37,650 nucleotides of DNA from Bacteroidales bacterium (GTDB lineage: Bacteria > Bacteroidota > Bacteroidia > Bacteroidales > Muribaculaceae). Numbering within the stretch: the stretch's first letter is position 1; every line of letters begins with the position of its first letter. The position numbers were made by a program, and so were the translations under genes. The stretch is from assembly GCA_014800685.1 (NCBI GenBank), contig JAAVFQ010000011.1:8128-45777 (forward strand). Direction: 5' to 3'. Positions 30,340 through 37,650 of this stretch are shown here, one piece after another. The notes under the pieces are model-generated. The model saw nothing but the letters and a program-made list of their open reading frames with translations. It did no database searches and was not told the DNA's origin.

Positions 30340-33300
30340 TTATTTGGTCTCTTTTACCGGTATTTTTTTCAAGGTGTCGGTGGTGTCGGCCGGCACCAAT
30401 AGTGTATTTCTGCGGCGATGACGTCTGAAAGGCCATAGCTGACGCATATTGCTCAGTCGGCGTTTCATGACGAAACCGGCACCGGTCTCCGTCACCTCAC
30501 CTTCGAGTATCGACTCCCACCCGGTGTGGCGGAAAAGACGTACATACATGCTGAGATTCTGAGTCTGTTTGAGCATATATTCGAAGGAGATGTCGGAAAT
30601 CAGGTTCTGCGCGAAGTTTTCATCGGCCGAGGCGTCTGTGGAGTAGTTGCCTCCCACTACGATTTTGAATCGGTTGTCGAAGAGCGATTTCGAGAACTGA
30701 TAGGAATAGCTTGTAGTAGTGGAGGTCTGTCCGTTTACCGATTTGTCATACTGGTCAATCCCGAAACTGAGGTCTACACCACGAATATTCTTGGCAGCCC
30801 ACTGGTTGAGCTGGCTGGTGACGAAGGAGTAGAGCGGATTGCCGGAGAGATTGGAGCTGGCCTTTGCTCCTGGGCCGGTGTATTGGCCGTAGAGCAGTAG
30901 ATTCATGGCCTGGGTGGAGCGCTGATCGGCCGACATTGACTGAAGCTCATTCTGTATCGACAGGTCATCATCGGTGGAGAGGTCGAAGGCCACTTTCGGT
31001 GCCGATAGATTGTTGGTGATATTCAGCGTTATCAGGAAGTTGATCAGGCGCGAATTGCCACCTTGCTGCACGTTGGCTTTCAGCTCGTCGAGAGCCTTGA
31101 TATTGAGGATTGGATTCATGATGTCTCCGTTCCATGCCACGTAAGAGCCCTGATCAAACTTGAATTTCTTCTGCCCCATGACGGGGAGTGAATATTGTGC
31201 TACACCGGAGTTGATATTTATCTGGCCGTTAAGGCGCATATCTCCCATGTAGTTCTGGAAATAGGAGAGTGTGCCGGAGGGGGAGAGGTCTACTTTATTC
31301 GTGCTGTTGCCGGGCAGAAGCACCTCGATCTGAGTGCCGGGGTTAATGGTGAGCGAGGCTGATATTCTCATGGCCAGAGTTGAGACAATGGAGTCGGCTT
31401 TTGATGTCTGGGTAGTGTCGGAGAATTGCACGAATTTCACTACGTTTTCGTCCTGTCCCTGTGTCAGTACGTCTTCTGAGTCCGAGATGGCATAAGTGAT
31501 GTCTGTATTGTTGAGGACGGTGACCCGGCCATTGACGTTCATTCGGCTCATGGAGCCTTTGGCAGTGGCATTCATGGTGAGGAAGAGCTTGCCGTAGATG
31601 TCCGAACGGGCGCGCCGGTCATTGTTGACCAGCTGGAAGTTATTGGCATCGAGACCGAGGTTTATGAGAATGTCGGAGAAGTTGGTGGCATCAACATTTC
31701 CCGTCACCTTCAGCGGGTTAGCATTGGCGCCCAGAATGTCAAAGTCATTAAAGGAGATTACGTTCTCCTTCACCGTGATTGGTTCTGAGTCAAACTTGAG
31801 CGAGCTGGCCATCATAGGAATGTAGAGCGCGGCTTCATCAAAGGAGAGATATCCGTTAAGCAGAGGCTTTGTGAAGGATCCGTTCATGGACATCTCGCCA
31901 TTCAGGGAGCCGGAGAGGGAGGCCACGTCGGGCCCGAGGAAGGCATTGGCCACCTTGAGAGGGAAATGGGTGAGTGAGACTCCGAGGTCTTTAGGAGTTA
32001 TGGAGTGGCTCACTGAGTCGTTTTCGAGTATGCAGTGGGCTGAAAGGGCCTTTTCATTGTCGATAAGTAGAGAGGCCTGAGCCTTCGTATTTCCGTTCAG
32101 GTCAAGGCCGGCATCGAATGTCATGTCGAAGTCGCCTACACGCTGCCGCTCGTATGTGAAATCCTTGACGCCGATGGTGCCTGAGCCGAAGAAGGACTGC
32201 TGCTTGTCGTAGGATAGATGAATTTCTGAGGAGACGGTGGCAGTCAGCGGCGGAGCGAAGACATTCATCTGAAGGAAGTCCTGCACGTGGATGTTGTCAA
32301 GTTTCAGATAAAGCTCCTCTTCCCCCTTGTCATTATCCTGAGTGCGCAGACAGATCTGCGACTCCTTGCTCTGAGCCTGCAGATCGGCTTCGATATGAAT
32401 AGGTGTGGAGTTGAGATTGATGTCGATGTGGTTGTCGGGATTAATAGTCCAGGGGAGATAGGCGATAGTAGCTTTCAGAGGGGTAAGGTGGATAGTGGCA
32501 AGCGAGTCGGTGACGGCTGCCGTGAGACCGATGCGATAGCCCATTTCTCCTTCAATGTTGTGCTGAGTAGCCGAAAGGGATACGCGGTTGCCACCGGCAT
32601 AGCCCAGCAGGTCGATTCTCGCAAATTCATCCAGAGTGCCCGGGCGGTTGCCTATGTGAGCCCTGTAGTCGAGAAGAGACTCTCGCTGGTGCAAATCAAG
32701 CGTAATGGTGTCAAGGGCTAACGACCCGGTGTTGAGACCGAGAAGACGCACATCGCCGGCAAGGATGTCTGTATTTGACAAAGAGAGGGAAAGTGTGTCA
32801 GCCTGCAGGCCATTGGGCTGCAGGAACTGATTCATCAGGCCCTTGCCGGAAGCCGCGAGCGAGAGTTCGAACTGAGGCAATTTCTCGTGAAGCTCATCCA
32901 CGAGCAGACGCCGGTCAGCTATCTGGCGGCTTACGCTCTCTCCGGCCGTGGTGAATGCCTCTATGAGCGCTTTCATCTCCGTAGGCGAATTGAAGTCCAC
33001 GGAGGTCATGTCGGAGTCTATAAAGAGTGAAGTGAAGGAGTCTTCGGCGAGGAATCGTCCGTTGATGCCATGAGGCAAATGGATATACATATCCGGCATA
33101 TTCCAGTCGATCTGCGTGGCGTCGAGCGTGATGTCGCCATGATAAGAGGCGGCGTCAAAGAAGCCCTTTACGGCAATGTCCGCGCTTCCCTCACACATAT
33201 CGGTCATCAGTCCGAGAGCGTGAAGGTCAAGGTGGTGGATGTGTCCGTCCACGTCAAAATCATATCTCTGTCCGCGAATGCTTCCAGAGGCGGTCAGCGA

Positions 33301-35634
33301 GAGGTCGGCATCCTGATTCGGGGAGCGCAGTGTGAGGTCATAGACGCCGGAGGAGAGTTTGGCCTGCGCGTCGATGTCATGCAGACGCTTCCCCTGCCAC
33401 TCTATTTCCGAGATATGGATGTCGGCGTCGGTATGAGTTCGTGGAGATGTGGGGTTGAAGCCGGCTCCATTGGCCTTAACTGAGGCCGTAAGGTGTCCTA
33501 TCCCCAAATCAGGCACAAACTTTCCCACGTTGATGCCGGTGGCCCTGATGTCGGCCATGTAAGACTCGGAGTTCATCCCGAAACGACCGTTGCCGACGAG
33601 GTCGCCGTCAGAGGTGCGCAGGTCGAAGTCGGCCGCATAGTTCTCGCGATGGGCGGAGGCTGAGCCCTTGATAGAGAGTGCCGGTATGTCAAATCCTTTC
33701 AGGGCGAGCATGCTCTGCACCACATGCGGATTGGTGAGTCGGCCATCAAGCGTCAGGTCGGCGTCCATCCTCTTGAGGTCGGTAGGATTCAGCGCATGTC
33801 CTTTGGCAAAAAGGGTAAGCGTCGAGGGCACGTCGAGGGTAAGATTCCTTACAGTAAGGTCAGAGATAGATCCTGAGGCATCAAGCTGAAGCTTTATGGG
33901 TCGTTTGTCCGGGAGGTGAGAGAGATAAGAGCCGGCCATCGGCAGGAATGCCGTGACGTCCTGCTGCCCCAGAGAGGCATTGGCCGAGACGCGCATTTTT
34001 GCATTCGGCTTCATCTCCATCATTGCGAAGGGCACGTCGGCATCGGCACTTATTGATGAATAAAGCGTCTTGATGAGTAGCTCGCTGATATTCAGGCCGG
34101 TTTCATCCACGGCTACCATGCCGTAGCCGGACGTTATGGTGAGTCCGGAGCGTTCTTTGCCTGAGAGCATTGAGATCGGGAGCCGTATGGAGACTGACTG
34201 ATTGTAGAAATCGCGCAGCCCGATATTGAGGTCGCTGACAGAAATATAGGCAGGGTCAAAACCTTTAGCCGGCTTCACCCCTTTTGTGGCGTAGAGCACA
34301 TTGAAGCGAGTGAGGGCGATGCTGTCAAGAGCGATAGTCATCGGCGGGGAGGGTGGCGATATGGTGTCCACCGGAGCGGGGTGAGCCGCTACATATTCGG
34401 CAGTGGGCTGGATGTAAGTGACCTTACCGCTGTCGCCTCCCACATAGGCTGCCGTAATCTTGCTGCCGGTGAGATTGATGATGCCTTCGCGCAACTGGAG
34501 TTTCTTCACGTCAAGGCTGAGAGTGTCTATCGTAGGTAGCATCGACATCCCGAAGTTGATGTTCTCAAGGTCAAGAGAGCGCGCCTTGATCACCATCTGA
34601 GTCTGGGTGGTGTCCGGGTTAGGCTGTTTTTTCCATACGTCCATCAGGAGCGAGACGCGACCGTTTTTCATCACCGCCTTGTCGAGAGTGAGATCCATGG
34701 TCTTGAGGTTGAAAGAGGCTCCGGGGCTTACGTCAAGCAGTCCGGCTCTGACTTTCATAATCATGGAGGTGTCTTCAGCCACCATTTTGTAATAGCCATC
34801 GAGGAGGCGCAATTCCTTGATTTGCACATCCGACTTCAGCAGCGGCATAAGCTTGACGTTGGCTATCAGCTCGCCGGCAGTGACCATAGTATCCTTAGGA
34901 GCCGGAAGCACCACTACGTTTTCCAGCGAGACATCAAGGGGAAAGCGTATGCGAAATTTGTCGATTGAGACGTCCATCCCGGTTTTGTCTCTCAGCACGG
35001 AGCAGGCCACATTCTTCATAAGCGTCTGCACCGGAGGGATATATACGAGTATCGGGAGGATAATGATAAAGAGCAGAATGCCGAAAATCACCTTTAGGGG
35101 AATCCTTATCCATGCGCTCTTTATCTGGTGTCTGAAGCGAGGCTTCTTTGGGGGCTGTTTCTGGTCATCAGAGCCGGAGGGAGCGGCCTCTTTCGCCTCT
35201 TCGGGAGCCGGCTGGTCCGGCTTCTCAGGCTTTTTTGCGCTCCAGCGTCCCTGCAGGAAATACCAGAGCAGGCTGCAGAAGAGCGCTCCGGCGCCATCGG
35301 CCTCCATATCGCGCACTTCGAAAGAGCGTCCCAGCTCCATCCATAGCTGAGCATATTCTACCAGGATGCCTATCGCCGTTGCCACCAAGAAGGCCCAGAG
35401 GATATAGGCGAGGCCCACGGGGCGCCATTCCCGGCGACGTTGCCGGTCGAGCAGGAAACAGAATGTGATGCCGCCAAACATCAGGCCGTGAGCCAAAAGG
35501 TCGGCTCCGCTGAATGTGGGCGTCATTTCCGGAAGTGGCTGAGGCGAGAGCGTGAGCCAGCACATCAGTGCCAGAGAGAGGATGCTCAGGCTCCATGCCG
35601 GCAGACCACTCAATATTCGTTTCAATCTGCTCAT
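30340..35634 (-). CDS. tamB: TamB with an N-terminal VanZ-like membrane domain
   Basis: 1764 residues. Residues 1-130 are a VanZ-like domain of four hydrophobic segments, with ADLLAHGLMFGG (His49), VEYAQ (Glu93) and VRDMEADGAGA (Arg108-Asp109). A Pro/Lys/Glu-rich linker spans 131-172 and a membrane anchor 178-200 (IPLKVIFGILLFIIILPILV). After that comes the AsmA/TamB-type start (VLRDKTGMDVSIDKFRIRFPLDVSLENVVV) and a very long beta-helical region. The C-terminal TamB domain covers about 1250-1720, with the family's LSGNPLYSFVTSQLNQWAAKN and the end block YSYQFSKSLFDNRFKIVVGG. TamB bridges the inner and outer membranes, probably as a lipid conduit. The gene lies 9 nt behind typA and 1 nt before tamL. 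The VanZ fusion is unusual. Confidence 0.88.
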   Translation of the reverse strand: MSRLKRILSGLPAWSLSILSLALMCWLTLSPQPLPEMTPTFSGADLLAHGLMFGGITFCFLLDRQRRREWRPVGLAYILWAFLVATAIGILVEYAQLWMELGRSFEVRDMEADGAGALFCSLLWYFLQGRWSAKKPEKPDQPAPEEAKEAAPSGSDDQKQPPKKPRFRHQIKSAWIRIPLKVIFGILLFIIILPILVYIPPVQTLMKNVACSVLRDKTGMDVSIDKFRIRFPLDVSLENVVVLPAPKDTMVTAGELIANVKLMPLLKSDVQIKELRLLDGYYKMVAEDTSMIMKVRAGLLDVSPGASFNLKTMDLTLDKAVMKNGRVSLLMDVWKKQPNPDTTQTQMVIKARSLDLENINFGMSMLPTIDTLSLDVKKLQLREGIINLTGSKITAAYVGGDSGKVTYIQPTAEYVAAHPAPVDTISPPSPPMTIALDSIALTRFNVLYATKGVKPAKGFDPAYISVSDLNIGLRDFYNQSVSIRLPISMLSGKERSGLTITSGYGMVAVDETGLNISELLIKTLYSSISADADVPFAMMEMKPNAKMRVSANASLGQQDVTAFLPMAGSYLSHLPDKRPIKLQLDASGSISDLTVRNLTLDVPSTLTLFAKGHALNPTDLKRMDADLTLDGRLTNPHVVQSMLALKGFDIPALSIKGSASAHRENYAADFDLRTSDGDLVGNGRFGMNSESYMADIRATGINVGKFVPDLGIGHLTASVKANGAGFNPTSPRTHTDADIHISEIEWQGKRLHDIDAQAKLSSGVYDLTLRSPNQDADLSLTASGSIRGQRYDFDVDGHIHHLDLHALGLMTDMCEGSADIAVKGFFDAASYHGDITLDATQIDWNMPDMYIHLPHGINGRFLAEDSFTSLFIDSDMTSVDFNSPTEMKALIEAFTTAGESVSRQIADRRLLVDELHEKLPQFELSLAASGKGLMNQFLQPNGLQADTLSLSLSNTDILAGDVRLLGLNTGSLALDTITLDLHQRESLLDYRAHIGNRPGTLDEFARIDLLGYAGGNRVSLSATQHNIEGEMGYRIGLTAAVTDSLATIHLTPLKATIAYLPWTINPDNHIDINLNSTPIHIEADLQAQSKESQICLRTQDNDKGEEELYLKLDNIHVQDFLQMNVFAPPLTATVSSEIHLSYDKQQSFFGSGTIGVKDFTYERQRVGDFDMTFDAGLDLNGNTKAQASLLIDNEKALSAHCILENDSVSHSITPKDLGVSLTHFPLKVANAFLGPDVASLSGSLNGEMSMNGSFTKPLLNGYLSFDEAALYIPMMASSLKFDSEPITVKENVISFNDFDILGANANPLKVTGNVDATNFSDILINLGLDANNFQLVNNDRRARSDIYGKLFLTMNATAKGSMSRMNVNGRVTVLNNTDITYAISDSEDVLTQGQDENVVKFVQFSDTTQTSKADSIVSTLAMRISASLTINPGTQIEVLLPGNSTNKVDLSPSGTLSYFQNYMGDMRLNGQININSGVAQYSLPVMGQKKFKFDQGSYVAWNGDIMNPILNIKALDELKANVQQGGNSRLINFLITLNITNNLSAPKVAFDLSTDDDLSIQNELQSMSADQRSTQAMNLLLYGQYTGPGAKASSNLSGNPLYSFVTSQLNQWAAKNIRGVDLSFGIDQYDKSVNGQTSTTTSYSYQFSKSLFDNRFKIVVGGNYSTDASADENFAQNLISDISFEYMLKQTQNLSMYVRLFRHTGWESILEGEVTETGAGFVMKRRLSNMRQLWPFRRHRRRNTLLVPADTTDTLKKIPVKETK

Positions 35635-35643
35635 GGCGCAAGA

Positions 35644-37443
35644 TTAATTCCTTGAAGCTCGCTTGCGTTCTATCTCATCAAGGATGATTTTGCGGAGGCG
35701 GATATGATTAGGAGTCACCTCCACATATTCATCCTCCTTGATATATTCGAGGGCCTCTTCGAGTGAGAAGATCACCGGAGGCACGATTTTGGCTTTGTCA
35801 TCAGCGCCCGATGCGCGCATATTGGTCAGTTTCTTTGACTTGGTGACGTTGACCACTATGTCATTATCCTTAGCGTTCTCGCCCACCACCTGTCCGGCAT
35901 AGACCTCCTCCTGAGGGAAGATGAAGAAGCGCCCGCGGTCCTGGAGCTTGTCTATAGCGTAGGCGTAGGCGGTGCCGGATTCGTGGGCTATGAGAGAGCC
36001 GTTAGTGCGACGCTCTATTTCACCCTTCCAGGGCTGATATTCCAGAAAGCGGTGAGCCATGATAGCTTCGCCGGCGGTGCCTGTCAGGATATTATTGCGC
36101 AGACCGATAATGCCGCGCGAAGGGATGGTAAACTCAATATTGACGCGGTCATTCTGAGTCTGCATGCTCACTATCTCACCCTTTCTGCGGGTCACCATGT
36201 CGATCACCTTGGAAGAATACTCCTCCGGCACGTTGACCGTCAGAGCCTCCACCGGTTCGCATTTGCGTCCGTCTATCTCCTTGATAATCACCTGCGGCTG
36301 TCCCACTTGGAGCTCGTAGCCTTCGCGGCGCATGGTCTCGATGAGGATGCTCAGATGAAGCACTCCACGGCCGAAAACAGTCCATTTATCTTCCGTCTCC
36401 CCCTTTTGCACACGCAGCGCGAGATTGCGGTCGAGCTCCTTGACGAGGCGGTCATTGATATGGCGTGAAGTGACATACTTGCCATCCTTGCCAAAGAAAG
36501 GGGAGTCATTGATAGTGAAAGTCATCGACATCGTAGGCTCATCAATAGCGATGCGAGGGAGAGGTTCGGGATTTTCAGGCACCGACACCGTGTCGCCAAT
36601 CTCGAAGTCATCCAGACCGATAATGGCGCAGATGTCGCCGCTGCTCACCTCCTGCACCTTTTTGCGCCCCATGCCCTCAAAGGTGTGGAGCTCCTTCACC
36701 TTCTGCTTTCTCACAGAGCCATCCTTCTTGCATAGCGCTATCTCCATACCCTCGCGGATGGTGCCTCTATGCACACGGCCTATGGCGATACGTCCGACGT
36801 ATGAGCTGAAATCGAGGCTCGTGATGAGCATCTGGGCGTCTCCCTCTATCTGCTCGGGAGCGGGAATATATTCTATGATGGCGTCAAGCACGGCCGTGAT
36901 GTCATCGGTCGGCTTCTGCCAGTCGGTCGACATCCATCCCTGCTTGGCCGAGCCATAGACGGTGGGGAAATTCAGCTGGTCTTCTGTAGCGTCAAGATTA
37001 AACATAAGGTCGAAGACCATCTCATTGACCTCATCCGGACGGCAGTTCGGCTTATCCACCTTATTGATAACCACCACCGGCTTCAGTCCCATTTGAATAG
37101 CCTTCTGAAGCACGAAGCGGGTCTGCGGCATAGGGCCCTCGAAGGCGTCCACGAGCAGCAGGCATCCATCGGCCATATTGAGCACTCTCTCCACCTCGCC
37201 TCCGAAGTCGGCATGGCCTGGAGTGTCAATGATGTTTATTTTTGTGTCTTTATAATTGATAGAGACGTTCTTAGAGAGAATCGTGATGCCACGTTCCCTC
37301 TCAAGGTCATTATTATCGAGAATGAGTTCGCCGGCATTCTGATTCTCGCGAAAGAGATGTCCGGCCAGAAGCATTTTGTCCACGAGAGTAGTTTTTCCGT
37401 GGTCGACATGCGCGATGATAGCGATGTTGCGAATCTGTTGCAT
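35644..37443 (-). CDS. typA: Ribosome-associated translational GTPase TypA/BipA
   Basis: 599 residues, the usual size. The GTPase motifs are intact: AHVDHGKT (11-18), RGIT (51-54), DTPGH (73-77) and NKVD (127-130). EF-Tu-like domain II, two EF-G-like domains and the BipA C-terminal domain follow ([48 protein letters not shown]). It helps ribosome assembly and stress adaptation. It heads the minus-strand run into tamB and tamL, with a consensus promoter about 134 nt upstream of the ATG. Confidence 0.96.
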   Translation of the reverse strand: MQQIRNIAIIAHVDHGKTTLVDKMLLAGHLFRENQNAGELILDNNDLERERGITILSKNVSINYKDTKINIIDTPGHADFGGEVERVLNMADGCLLLVDAFEGPMPQTRFVLQKAIQMGLKPVVVINKVDKPNCRPDEVNEMVFDLMFNLDATEDQLNFPTVYGSAKQGWMSTDWQKPTDDITAVLDAIIEYIPAPEQIEGDAQMLITSLDFSSYVGRIAIGRVHRGTIREGMEIALCKKDGSVRKQKVKELHTFEGMGRKKVQEVSSGDICAIIGLDDFEIGDTVSVPENPEPLPRIAIDEPTMSMTFTINDSPFFGKDGKYVTSRHINDRLVKELDRNLALRVQKGETEDKWTVFGRGVLHLSILIETMRREGYELQVGQPQVIIKEIDGRKCEPVEALTVNVPEEYSSKVIDMVTRRKGEIVSMQTQNDRVNIEFTIPSRGIIGLRNNILTGTAGEAIMAHRFLEYQPWKGEIERRTNGSLIAHESGTAYAYAIDKLQDRGRFFIFPQEEVYAGQVVGENAKDNDIVVNVTKSKKLTNMRASGADDKAKIVPPVIFSLEEALEYIKEDEYVEVTPNHIRLRKIILDEIERKRASRN

Positions 37444-37576
37444 CTTTCAAGTAATTTTGTCAAAAGTCGGATAGATTGTCTTTATCTAAAAGAAGAAAAT
37501 ATACACCGGGAAAAAAGTGATGATAAAAAATATCCGACGCGAAATAGGTCTGCCCGTTTGCTTGCAGACCGGACTG

Positions 37577-37607
37577 CAAAGTTACAAAAATAAAATGAAA
37601 TGACCAA
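37577..37607 (-). promoter_or_regulatory. Promoter of typA
   Basis: On the minus strand TTG (37607-37605), a 20-nt spacer and TAACTTTG (37584-37577). The leader is about 127 nt. A TAACTTCG on the plus strand at 37619-37626 hints at a divergent gene beyond the window end, but no -33 element supports it. Confidence 0.8.
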
Positions 37608-37650
37608 TAAAAACACAGTAACTTCGCGGAAAGGCGGAAAGCGCAAGTCG

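Noticed and set aside
1..37650. CRISPR array, prophage genes, toxin-antitoxin or restriction system
   Set aside because: No regularly spaced repeats, cas genes, phage structural genes or recognisable nuclease or methylase specificity genes were seen; PrmC is the only methyltransferase and acts on release factors.

Overview
The window reads as a Bacteroidota chromosome, order Bacteroidales, perhaps a Muribaculaceae-like gut commensal (the family is a guess). The evidence is repeated promoters of the Bacteroides type (TTTG or TTG, 19-21 nt, then TAnnTTTG), no clear Shine-Dalgarno dependence, many short lipoproteins with a Cys-Ser/Asp/Glu start, a lipoprotein TamL beside TamB, a C10 (streptopain-type) peptidase, and a WG-repeat and a PepSY-like secreted protein.

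Layout. 1-420: remnant of an IS4-family transposase with an internal deletion. 420-4600: a WG-repeat exported protein (minus), an intergenic stretch holding a small terminal-inverted-repeat element and a deleted second copy, a PepSY-like lipoprotein (plus), and tRNA-Gln(CUG) with its own promoter and terminator. 4666-16063: a surface-polysaccharide locus built as two divergent operons. The minus operon encodes a nucleotidyltransferase-aminotransferase fusion, a Wzx-type flippase and a LicD-family phosphotransferase. The plus operon encodes an outer-membrane export lipoprotein (Wza-like), a Wzz-type chain-length protein, a Wzy-like polymerase, a GT4 and a GT2 glycosyltransferase, and an AraC-type regulator. 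Together they look like the assembly, export and phospho-amino decoration of one polysaccharide. No initiating sugar-phosphate transferase and no UpxY-type antiterminator were found.

16127-22851: mostly housekeeping and small-envelope genes on the plus strand: an RsiV-like lipoprotein, prmC and recX in overlapping frames; pyrE with its own promoter, an SRPBCC protein and a Rieske-like lipoprotein; a LysE-family exporter, an unknown exported protein and an acyltransferase-3 membrane protein.

23123-26858: an AT-richer accessory patch with a C10 cysteine peptidase, an unknown lipoprotein and a lipoprotein with an NADase-type (F5/8C-like) glycan-binding domain. The last gene sits between two direct copies of a 284-nt segment. 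Each copy holds the lipoprotein 3' end, a terminator and the 3' end of a convergent glycosyltransferase gene.

26708-37443: a minus-strand run typA, tamB, tamL, a small membrane protein and a GT2 glycosyltransferase, with a promoter upstream of typA. TamB carries an N-terminal VanZ-like membrane domain, an unusual fusion. The strongest leads are the cytidylyltransferase/aminotransferase fusion with LicD, the VanZ-TamB fusion, the duplicated segment around the glycan-binding lipoprotein gene, and the small inverted-repeat element.
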